NCBI RefSeq assembly: GCF_001442535.1
Contig: NZ_CP013141.1
Coordinates: forward strand, 1,940,520-2,004,519
Length of the DNA stretch: 64,000 nt
DNA from: Lysobacter antibioticus
GTDB taxonomy: Bacteria > Pseudomonadota > Gammaproteobacteria > Xanthomonadales > Xanthomonadaceae
Reading direction: 5' to 3'
The position numbers were made by a program, and so were the translations under genes. Shown piece after piece: positions 1 through 6,399 of this stretch (the stretch's first letter is position 1; every line of letters begins with the position of its first letter). The notes beneath the pieces were generated by a model. The model was not told where the DNA came from. It saw only the letters and a list, made by a program, of their open reading frames with translations, and searched no databases.

Positions 1-1
1 T

Positions 2-448
2 TTCTTTCTCGGCAGCTGGGACGTCAAACATCGTCGCCTCAAGCAACGATTGGCGGGCAATAACGACTGGGAGGAATTCGACGGCAGCACCCGCTGTCAG
101 TCCCTGCTGGGAGGCATCGCCAATATCAACGACAGCGTGTCCTATCGCGCCGGCGGCGTGTACCGTGGCATGGGCTTGCGCGCGTTCGATGCCAAGACCC
201 AGACCTGGGCCGACTGGTGGCTCGACGGCCGCAACCCGGTGAAGATCGACACGCCGGGCATCGGACGATTCGAAGGCCGTGTCGGCACCTTCTTTTCCGA
301 GGACCTCCACGACGGCAAGCCGGTACGGGTGCGCGGTGTGTTCACCCACCTCGGCGACAGCCGCATGCAGTGGGAGCAGGCGTTCTCGCCCGACGGCGGT
401 GCGACCTGGGAGACCAACTGGGTGATGCGCTATACGCGGACCGGGTGA
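2..448 (+). CDS. Conserved hypothetical protein, DUF1579-like, 5' end outside window
   Basis: The reading frame is open from the first bases (FFLGSWDVKHRRLKQRLAG...) to a TGA at 446-448, so the gene starts upstream of the window and a TTG at 50 is probably internal. About 148 codons are visible. The order of a W-x-V core, an E-F-x-G strand, an L-G-G-x-x-N turn and a closing W-x-x-x-W-V-M strand looks like a small single-domain beta-barrel of the DUF1579 type. I assign this only from general resemblance. No signal peptide or membrane segment is visible in the part present. Function is unknown. Confidence 0.5.
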   Translation, partial: FFLGSWDVKHRRLKQRLAGNNDWEEFDGSTRCQSLLGGIANINDSVSYRAGGVYRGMGLRAFDAKTQTWADWWLDGRNPVKIDTPGIGRFEGRVGTFFSEDLHDGKPVRVRGVFTHLGDSRMQWEQAFSPDGGATWETNWVMRYTRTG

Positions 449-1038
449 GGCGAGGGAAGAATTCTCGTCGTCTGCGAGTAGGTCTACGATCTGTTCGATG
501 GTGTCTTGGCCGTCGCGATCGAGACTTCGGCGAATCATGCGGAACCAGCGCCGATCGTATTCGGCGCTGCTTGGCCGTTTATGCGACGGCTGCTTGCGGC
601 TGATTCCACATTGCGACACAGGTGCAGTAGCGTGCATCTGTCGAGCGATCACGTATGACCCGTGCGCAGTCATCGGCCGCGATGTCGCAGTGAATCTGCA
701 TTCGCATTAGCAATGACGAGGAGATGGTTTTCTCGACACATCTATGTGTGCCGAAACTCACAAGGGCGCGCTGTTCGAGTGTGCCAACTTTACTAGAGTC
801 GATATTTTCATAAGCGAATTGCGTATTGCGTCACGTTTTATTTTGTAAGCTCGGTTTGAGACCTTGCATGGCCGCGATGCCTGCGACGTCGAGCTAGGGC
901 ACAAGGAAGTGTGCCAGCCATTGGAGGTATCGCTTGCGCAGGCTTTGGCCTATCGGCGACACGGTTTTTTCCAGGGCCTGCGAACGGAATCGCGACCAGT
1001 CAATCGAGCTACAGATGATCCGTCAGTGGAAGGTTCGC
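449..1038. other. Intergenic stretch without a supported gene
   Basis: These 590 bases hold only short frames with no ribosome binding site and atypical composition. The part near 770-860 is clearly richer in A and T than the rest of the window and may hold the promoter of the small gene at 1039. I see no RNA gene or repeat in it. Confidence 0.5.
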
Positions 1039-1299
1039 ATGAGTATCCAAATCGTCGGTCGTAATACAGTCGTTCCGGCAGCGCCGAGCATCGAGCAGGC
1101 AAGGCCGCAAGCGGAAGCGCCCAGCACGAAGGTCATACACAGCACCGTTTTCTCGGGGCTGGGCGTGGGCACTCAGGTGACCTTGATCGTGCACAGCGAA
1201 ACCATGAGCGACCAACATGTCTCCATGCTGCACGACAATTGCCTGAAAGCGCTGGAGCGCGCGGCCCGTTCGGTGTGCGAGGAAGTCGCAGCGGCCTGA
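1039..1299 (+). CDS. Small hypothetical protein (86 aa)
   Basis: The ATG at 1039 is chosen because GGAAGG lies six bases upstream; the frame stays open further 5' to 934 but without any start signal. The product begins MSIQIVGRNTVVPAAPS, has a middle stretch STVFSGLGVGTQVTLIVHS that could form two beta strands, and ends in an amphipathic helix with one cysteine (NCLKALERAARSVCEEV). There is no signal peptide or membrane helix. I do not recognise the family. The gene stands alone between an AT-rich region and a repeat block, so context gives no function. Small size makes the call moderately uncertain. Confidence 0.55.
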   Translation: MSIQIVGRNTVVPAAPSIEQARPQAEAPSTKVIHSTVFSGLGVGTQVTLIVHSETMSDQHVSMLHDNCLKALERAARSVCEEVAAA

Positions 1300-1395
1300 G
1301 GCGTTTGTTGCGTAGTCGAAGCGCTAGTAGGGAAGAGGGTGCCTTTACCCCAGATTCCGCTGCTGCTGCTGCCGCTACCGTTGCCGCCGGCGTTG

Positions 1396-1422
1396 CCTGT
1401 GCCTCTGCCTCTGCCTCTGCCT
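1396..1422. repeat. Hexanucleotide microsatellite (CTCTGC-type)
   Basis: About four imperfect units of GCCTCT/CTCTGC occur in a row immediately before the dispersed element that starts near 1433. The second copy of that element (41423) is preceded by a different hexanucleotide run (TTGCTG), so the position but not the unit is conserved. Confidence 0.8.
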
Positions 1423-1432
1423 GCGCGGTTGC

Positions 1433-1670
1433 TGTGCGTCGCTGAGTACTCGCGAAGGCAATCGAAGACCCGGAGGGCGGCGCGCAGGGATGCGCGCCGT
1501 TTTTCATCGGGACAGGGATGTCCCGTATGAAAAATCCCTGCGCGGGCATCGCTCGTGCGGGCCTGTGATTCAAAAGAAAAGCATTTTTCTTTGGTTATCT
1601 TTCTTTTGTTGCTTATGACAAAAGAAAGTAACCCGCCGCTTTAGTGGCGGAAGCTTTTGGCGTTTGATCC
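1433..1670. repeat. Dispersed intergenic repeat, single arm
   Basis: This block is nearly the same as 41423-41660. Shared landmarks are GGAGGGCGGCGCGCAGGGAT, a strong hairpin around TTTTTCAT-CGGGACA-GGGA-TGTCCCG-TATGAAAAA, the stretch TTTCTTTTGTTG and the end CCGCTTTAGTGGCGGAAGC. Frames through it look like proteins but are simple read-through of the repeat. Here only the right arm is present; at 41.1-41.65 kb both arms occur. Confidence 0.85.
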
Positions 1671-1713
1671 TGATCTTGATCTTGCTTGAGCCAAACGCCG
1701 CAAACCCGTTACA

Positions 1714-1840
1714 GCGCGGTCGCGGCTTGTGACCGAAGGAAATCCAGTAGGACGCCGCTCCTACCCTTAGAAGCCGCGATCACCATCCTCGCCGTTTGCG
1801 GCTGGAGCCCAGGGTAGGAGCGACGCAAGTCGCGACCGCG
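1714..1840. repeat. GTAG-type REP palindromes (two, opposed)
   Basis: The first unit (about 1714-1768, minus sense) reads GCGGTCGCGGCTTGTGACCG and ends GCCGCTCCTACC. The second (1814-1840, plus sense) begins GTAGGAGCGACGCAAGTCGC. In the second the usual GCGGC/GCCGC stem is GCGAC/GTCGC, a compensated change that keeps the pairing. Other copies lie at 40982, 41690, 41781, 41838 and 59876. The pattern matches the GTAG REP class known from Stenotrophomonas and relatives. Confidence 0.75.
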
Positions 1841-2017
1841 TTCTCGCGGCCTCCGGCGTGCGCCTCAAGCAGAAGTAGAGCTTCCGTCCACAACACGAGC
1901 AGCGGCTTGGGACCGCCATCCACTCCGAGAAACCTGCCCAGGCATAACCAAAATCGCCACCCGCTCGATACGCCGACCCTCGCTCCAACGACCCGAACGC
2001 AGGCATCTGATGCTGCG

Positions 2018-2036
2018 TTGCACAAACATGGTGCAA
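2018..2036. promoter_or_regulatory. NtrC-type enhancer palindrome
   Basis: TTGCACAAACATGGTGCAA is a perfect six-base inverted repeat with a seven-base spacer and differs at one position from the NtrC consensus TGCACYA-N3-TGGTGCA. It lies about 130 bases upstream of the sigma-54 -12 element at 2164, the usual distance for an upstream activator site. This suggests nitrogen-limitation control of the nitrate operon. Confidence 0.75.
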
Positions 2037-2150
2037 GCCCGCCCGATTTTGGAGCGCGGCGCGCCGCAGGCACCGAACGCGTATCCGTGTCGCTCATCCA
2101 AGTGATTGAATTCGTGACCAACACAGCTCGTTCGCTGCGACGCGCGTAGT

Positions 2151-2166
2151 TGGCACGGCTATTGCG
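2151..2166 (+). promoter_or_regulatory. Sigma-54 promoter of the nitrate assimilation operon
   Basis: TGGCACGGCTATTGC matches the -24/-12 consensus (TGGCAC-N5-TTGC) at every key base, with GG at 2152-2153 and GC at 2164-2165 separated by exactly ten bases. Transcription would begin near 2177, directly before the first leader stem-loop at 2178, so the whole regulatory leader would be transcribed. Confidence 0.88.
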
Positions 2167-2177
2167 TAGCCTAGTAG

Positions 2178-2237
2178 GCGGGTGCAACGGCGCATCCGCG
2201 ACAACCTGATTCCGGCAGACGGGCCAACGGCGGTCCG
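2178..2237 (+). promoter_or_regulatory. ANTAR-type antiterminator leader RNA (two hexaloop hairpins)
   Basis: Hairpin P1: GCGGGTGC (2178-2185), loop AACGGC (2186-2191), GCATCCGC (2192-2199), eight pairs including one G-U. Hairpin P2: CGGGCC (2220-2225), loop AACGGC (2226-2231), GGTCCG (2232-2237), six pairs including one G-U. Both loops are six bases with A at position 1 and G at position 4, the signature bound by ANTAR proteins such as NasR and NasT. A terminator follows at 2251. I infer that a NasT-like protein encoded elsewhere binds this leader when nitrate or nitrite is present and lets transcription continue into the operon. Confidence 0.85.
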
Positions 2238-2250
2238 GCCTGTCGAAGAC

Positions 2251-2296
2251 AACGGCGTCTTTCCGGTGCGAACCGGGAAGGCGCCGTTTTCGTTTC
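2251..2296 (+). terminator. Leader terminator (attenuator) of the nitrate operon
   Basis: AACGGCGTCTT (2251-2261) pairs with AAGGCGCCGTT (2278-2288), and inside it TCCGGT pairs with ACCGGG around a GCGA tetraloop, giving a long nearly continuous stem. TTCGTTTC follows. It stands between the ANTAR-type hairpins and the first start codon at 2366, as expected for an attenuator relieved by antitermination. Confidence 0.85.
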
Positions 2297-2365
2297 TCCC
2301 CCTCACGGCCGCTGCGGGACGCCTGGATCGGGCGTTCGCCGCGGCCCCGTTCGGAGATTGCGCGG

Positions 2366-3574
2366 ATGGATCGATCCTTCTGGCGGGCCGGGCATACGCC
2401 CACGCTGTTGTCGGCTTTTCTGTATTTCGATTTGAGTTTCATGGTCTGGTACCTGCTCGGGCCGATGCAGGTGCAGATCGCCCAGGCGCTGCATCTGGAT
2501 ACGCAACAGCGGGCCCTGATGGTGGCCGCGCCGATTCTGTGCGGTGCGGTGTTGCGCTTGGTCCTGGGGATGTTCGCCGACCGCGTCGGCGCCAAGCGCG
2601 CCGGCCTGATCGCGCAGGCGTTGGTGATCGCGGCCCTGTTGGTGGCGTGGTGGCTCGGCGTCGACAGTTTCGCCCAGGCCTTGTTGCTCGGCTTGATGCT
2701 CGGCGTCGCCGGGGCCTCGTTCGCGGTCGCCTTGCCGCTGGCCTCGCGCTGGTACCCGCCCGAGCATCAGGGCACGGCAATGGGCATCGCCGGCGCCGGC
2801 AACTCGGGCACGGTGCTCGCGGCCTTGTTCGCACCGGCGCTGGCGGCCGCGTTCGGCTATCAGAACGTGTTCGGCCTGGCCTGCATTCCGCTGCTGCTGG
2901 TGCTGGTGGTGTTCGCGGTCTGCGCCAAGGACGCGCCGGTCGATACGCCGAGCAAGCATTGGGCCGATTACGGCCGGGTGCTGGTCGGCAACCGCGACTC
3001 GTGGTGGTTCATGCTGTTCTACGCCATCACCTTCGGCGGCTTCGCCGGCTTCGCCAGCGCCTTGCCGGGCTATTTCCACGACCAGTTCGGCTTCGAGCCG
3101 AAGATCGCCGGTTGGGCGACCGCAGCCTGCGTGCTCGCCGGCTCGGTCATGCGGCCGCTCGGCGGCGCGATCGCCGACCGCATCGGCGGCACCCGCACCT
3201 TGCTGGCGGTGTATCTCGCGGTCGCGACCTTGGTCGCCATCGCCGCGCTCGGGCTCGGCGGCCCGGTCGCGACGGTCGCCTTGTTCGTACTCACGCTGTT
3301 GTGCCTGGGCGCCGGCAACGGCGCGGTGTTCCAACTCGTGCCGCAACGCTTCGGCGCCGACATCGGCCTGATGACCGGCTTGATCGGCATGGCCGGCGGT
3401 ATCGGCGGTTTCTTGCTCGCCGCCGGCATGGGCGTGTTGAAGCAGCACACCGGCAGCTATGCGCTCGGCCTGTGGCTGTTCGCCGGTTGCGCGGCCTTGG
3501 CCTGGGGCTTGTTGGCGAGCCTGCGGCATCAGTGGCGCCACCGTTGGGCGGCGCTCAGCGCCGCACGCGTCTGA
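2366..3574 (+). CDS. nasA: Nitrate/nitrite transporter, NarK/NasA-type MFS
   Basis: This 402-aa inner-membrane protein of the major facilitator superfamily (nitrate/nitrite porter family) should import nitrate for assimilation. It shows about twelve hydrophobic segments and the two family signatures: GIAGAGNSGTVLAALFAP near residues 139-156 and GAGNGAVFQLVP in the second half. The motif between helices 2 and 3 (GMFADRVGAKRAG) is also present. The length fits a single-domain family member. It is the first gene after the attenuated leader and is followed after 20 bases by nirB, so transport and reduction are expressed together. The gene name follows Bacillus/Pseudomonas usage; in Klebsiella nasA means the reductase. 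Confidence 0.93.
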   Translation: MDRSFWRAGHTPTLLSAFLYFDLSFMVWYLLGPMQVQIAQALHLDTQQRALMVAAPILCGAVLRLVLGMFADRVGAKRAGLIAQALVIAALLVAWWLGVDSFAQALLLGLMLGVAGASFAVALPLASRWYPPEHQGTAMGIAGAGNSGTVLAALFAPALAAAFGYQNVFGLACIPLLLVLVVFAVCAKDAPVDTPSKHWADYGRVLVGNRDSWWFMLFYAITFGGFAGFASALPGYFHDQFGFEPKIAGWATAACVLAGSVMRPLGGAIADRIGGTRTLLAVYLAVATLVAIAALGLGGPVATVALFVLTLLCLGAGNGAVFQLVPQRFGADIGLMTGLIGMAGGIGGFLLAAGMGVLKQHTGSYALGLWLFAGCAALAWGLLASLRHQWRHRWAALSAARV

Positions 3575-3594
3575 ACCGGCCCCGGAGCGAACTC

Positions 3595-6048
3595 ATGAAG
3601 AAACCCAGATTGGTGGTGGTCGGCAACGGCATGGCGGGCGCGCGCACGCTCGAAGAGCTGTTGAAGCTGGTCCCGGACATGTACGACATCACCGTGTTCG
3701 GCGCCGAGCCGCATCCGAACTACAACCGCATCCTGCTGTCGCCGGTGTTGGCCGGCGAGCAGGCCTTCGACGACATCGTGCTCAATTCGCTGGCGTGGTA
3801 CGCCGAGCACGGCATCCGTCTGCATCTGGGCAAGGAAGTCACCCGCATCGACCGGGTGCGGCGGCGGGTGATTGCCGCCGATGGCACCGAGGCCGAGTAC
3901 GACCGTCTGTTGCTCGCGACCGGCTCGCTGCCGATCGTGCTGCCGGTGCCGGGCAAGGACCTCAAAGGGGTGATCGGCTACCGCGACATCCACGACACCC
4001 AGGCGATGATCGACACCGCCAAGGTGAAACGGCATGCGGTGGTGATCGGCGGCGGCCTGCTCGGGCTGGAAGCCGCCAACGGCCTCAAGCAGCGCGGCAT
4101 GGAAGTGACGGTCGTGCACCTGGCGGGTTGGCTGCTGGAGCGCCAGCTCGATCCGGTCGCCGGGCAGTTGCTGGAGAAGTCGCTGACCGAGCGCGGGCTG
4201 AAGTTCCGCCTCAACACCTCGACCCACGAACTCATCGGCAACGCGCAGGGCGAAGTGACCGCGGTGCGCTTCTCCGACGGCAGCGAAGAGCCGGCCGACC
4301 TGGTGGTGATGGCGGTCGGCATCCGCCCGAACATCCAGTTGGCCCAGGCCGCCGGCATCCATTGCGCCCGCGGCATCGTCGTCAACGACTCGTTGCAGAC
4401 CTTCGACCCGCGAGTGTATGCCGTGGGCGAGTGCGTCAGCCACCGCGGCATCGCCTACGGTCTGGTCGCGCCCTTGTTCGAGCAGGCCAAGGTCTGCGCC
4501 AATCACCTGGCCAACTACGGCATCGGCATCTACAGCGGCTCGGTGTCCTCGACCAAGCTTAAGGTCACCGGCATCGACCTGTTCTCGGCCGGCAACTTCA
4601 TGGGCGGCGACGGCAGCGAGGAAATCGTCCTGTCCGACCCGGCCGGCGGGGTCTACAAGAAGCTGGTGATCAAGGACGATCGTTTGATCGGCGCCTGTCT
4701 TTACGGCGATACCAACGACGGCGGTTGGTATTTCAAATTGCTGAAGGACGGCAGCCGCATCGACGACCGCCGCGACCAGTTGATGTTCGGCGAGAAAGCG
4801 CTCGGCGATTCCGGCACCGCCGGGCAGAACCGCGCCAGCGCGATGACCGACCGCGATGAGGTCTGCGGCTGCAACGGCGTGTGCAAGGGCACCATCGTCA
4901 AGGCCATCAACGAGCGGGGTTTGTTCACCGTCGACGAGGTCAAGAAACAGACCAAGGCGGCGAGTTCCTGCGGCTCCTGTACCGGCCTGGTCGAGCAGAT
5001 CCTGATGAACTGTCTGGGCTCGAACTTCCAGGAAACCCCGAAGACCAAGGCGGTGTGCGCCTGCACCGACCACAGCCACGGCGACGTGCGCAAGGCGATC
5101 CGCGAGCATCGCTTGTACACCCACGCGGCGGCCTACGCCTTCCTGGAATGGCGCACGCCGAACGGCTGCGCCACGTGCCGGCCGGCGGTCAACTATTACC
5201 TGCTTTCGACCTGGCCGCGCGAAGCGGTCGACGACCCGCAGTCGCGTTTCATCAACGAACGCGCCCACGCCAACATCCAGAAGGACGGCACCTTCTCGGT
5301 GATCCCGCAGATGAAGGGCGGGGTGACCAATGCCGGCGAATTGCGCCGGATCGCCGACGTGGCCGACAAGTACGCGGTGCCGATGCTCAAGGTCACCGGC
5401 GGCCAACGCATCGACTTGCTCGGCATCAAGAAAGAAGACCTGATCGATGTGTGGAAAGACCTGGGCATGAACTCCGGCCACGCCTACGGCAAGTCGATCC
5501 GCACGGTGAAGACCTGCGTCGGCAGCGAGTTCTGCCGCTTCGGCACCCAGAACAGCACGCAGATGGGGATCGACCTGGAAACCATGCTGGCCAACATGTG
5601 GAGCCCGCACAAGGTCAAGCTGGCGGTGTCGGGATGCCCGCGCAACTGCGCCGAATCCGGGATCAAGGACGTCGGCATCATCGCCGTGGATTCGGGCTGG
5701 GAAATCCACATCGGCGGCAACGGCGGCATCAAGACCGAGGTCGCGCGCTTCCTGGTCAAGGTCAAGACCAGCGACGAGGTGCGCGAGTACACCGGCGCCT
5801 TCCTGCAGCTGTACCGCGAGGAGGCTTATTACCTCGACCGCACCGTGCACTACATCGCCCGCGTCGGCATGGACTACATCGTCCAGCGCGTGGTCGATGA
5901 CGCCGGCAACCGCAAGGCCTTGTTCGAGCGTTTGCTGTACGCGCTGGAAGGCTTGCCCGACCCCTGGGCCGCGCGCATCGCCGGGGCGCGTCCGCGCGAG
6001 TTCCAGCCGCTGCGCATTCCCGCAACGCTCGTCGAGGCGGAGGCCTGA
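3595..6048 (+). CDS. nirB: Assimilatory nitrite reductase, large subunit (NAD(P)H, siroheme)
   Basis: An 817-aa cytoplasmic enzyme that reduces nitrite to ammonium with NirD. The order is: FAD fold (VVVGNGMAGARTLEELL at the N-terminus), NAD fold (VVIGGGLLGLEAANGL, about residues 147-162), a first BFD-type [2Fe-2S] domain (C424, C426, then a CGSC pair), a second BFD-like domain (VCAC...NGCATCRP), and the ferredoxin-like sulfite/nitrite reductase repeats. The siroheme-[4Fe-4S] ligands are C641, C647, C681 and C685 (C-x5-C and C-x3-C). The ATG at 3595 follows CCCGGAGCG; the frame is open far upstream only because of high GC. nirD follows after three bases. Confidence 0.95.
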   Translation: MKKPRLVVVGNGMAGARTLEELLKLVPDMYDITVFGAEPHPNYNRILLSPVLAGEQAFDDIVLNSLAWYAEHGIRLHLGKEVTRIDRVRRRVIAADGTEAEYDRLLLATGSLPIVLPVPGKDLKGVIGYRDIHDTQAMIDTAKVKRHAVVIGGGLLGLEAANGLKQRGMEVTVVHLAGWLLERQLDPVAGQLLEKSLTERGLKFRLNTSTHELIGNAQGEVTAVRFSDGSEEPADLVVMAVGIRPNIQLAQAAGIHCARGIVVNDSLQTFDPRVYAVGECVSHRGIAYGLVAPLFEQAKVCANHLANYGIGIYSGSVSSTKLKVTGIDLFSAGNFMGGDGSEEIVLSDPAGGVYKKLVIKDDRLIGACLYGDTNDGGWYFKLLKDGSRIDDRRDQLMFGEKALGDSGTAGQNRASAMTDRDEVCGCNGVCKGTIVKAINERGLFTVDEVKKQTKAASSCGSCTGLVEQILMNCLGSNFQETPKTKAVCACTDHSHGDVRKAIREHRLYTHAAAYAFLEWRTPNGCATCRPAVNYYLLSTWPREAVDDPQSRFINERAHANIQKDGTFSVIPQMKGGVTNAGELRRIADVADKYAVPMLKVTGGQRIDLLGIKKEDLIDVWKDLGMNSGHAYGKSIRTVKTCVGSEFCRFGTQNSTQMGIDLETMLANMWSPHKVKLAVSGCPRNCAESGIKDVGIIAVDSGWEIHIGGNGGIKTEVARFLVKVKTSDEVREYTGAFLQLYREEAYYLDRTVHYIARVGMDYIVQRVVDDAGNRKALFERLLYALEGLPDPWAARIAGARPREFQPLRIPATLVEAEA

Positions 6049-6051
6049 ACC

Positions 6052-6399
6052 ATGCAACCGACTGCCTACTGGTTGCGGGTCTGCCGGCTCGACGACATTC
6101 CGGTGTTGGGCGCGCGGGTGTTGGAAGTCGCCGGCGCCGACAACATCGCGCTGTTCCGCACCGCCGGCGACCGCGTGTTCGCGATGGTCGACCGCTGCCC
6201 GCACAAGGGCGGGCCGCTGTCGCAAGGCATCGTCGCGGGCGACAGCGTCACCTGTCCGCTGCACGGTTGGAACATCGCTCTGGCCAGCGGCGAAGCCTGC
6301 GCGCCCGACGTCGGTTGCGCGCGCAAGTTCCCGGTGCGCATCGACGGCGACGAGGTGTGGCTGTCGCTCGATACGGCCGCGGCCGGGAGCGGCGGCTGA
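6052..6399 (+). CDS. nirD: Nitrite reductase small subunit, Rieske-type
   Basis: A 115-aa partner of NirB. It is a compact Rieske-fold domain with the full ligand set C-P-H (CPHKGGPLSQG) and C-P-L-H (CPLHGWNIAL), so unlike enterobacterial NirD, which has lost these residues, it probably carries a [2Fe-2S] cluster. It would sit on the large subunit and help pass electrons or stabilise it. The start is three bases after nirB, and its TGA overlaps the ATG of the nitrate reductase gene (TGATG at 6397-6401), indicating translational coupling. Confidence 0.93.
   Translation: MQPTAYWLRVCRLDDIPVLGARVLEVAGADNIALFRTAGDRVFAMVDRCPHKGGPLSQGIVAGDSVTCPLHGWNIALASGEACAPDVGCARKFPVRIDGDEVWLSLDTAAAGSGG

Noticed and set aside
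1239..1573. Possible small genes in both directions around 1.2-1.6 kb
   Set aside because: They consist of the CTCTGC microsatellite and the dispersed repeat.
2182..3594. N-terminal extension of nirB back to 2182
   Set aside because: It overlaps the transporter gene and is low-complexity Arg/Gly; the FAD motif starts right after the ATG at 3595.
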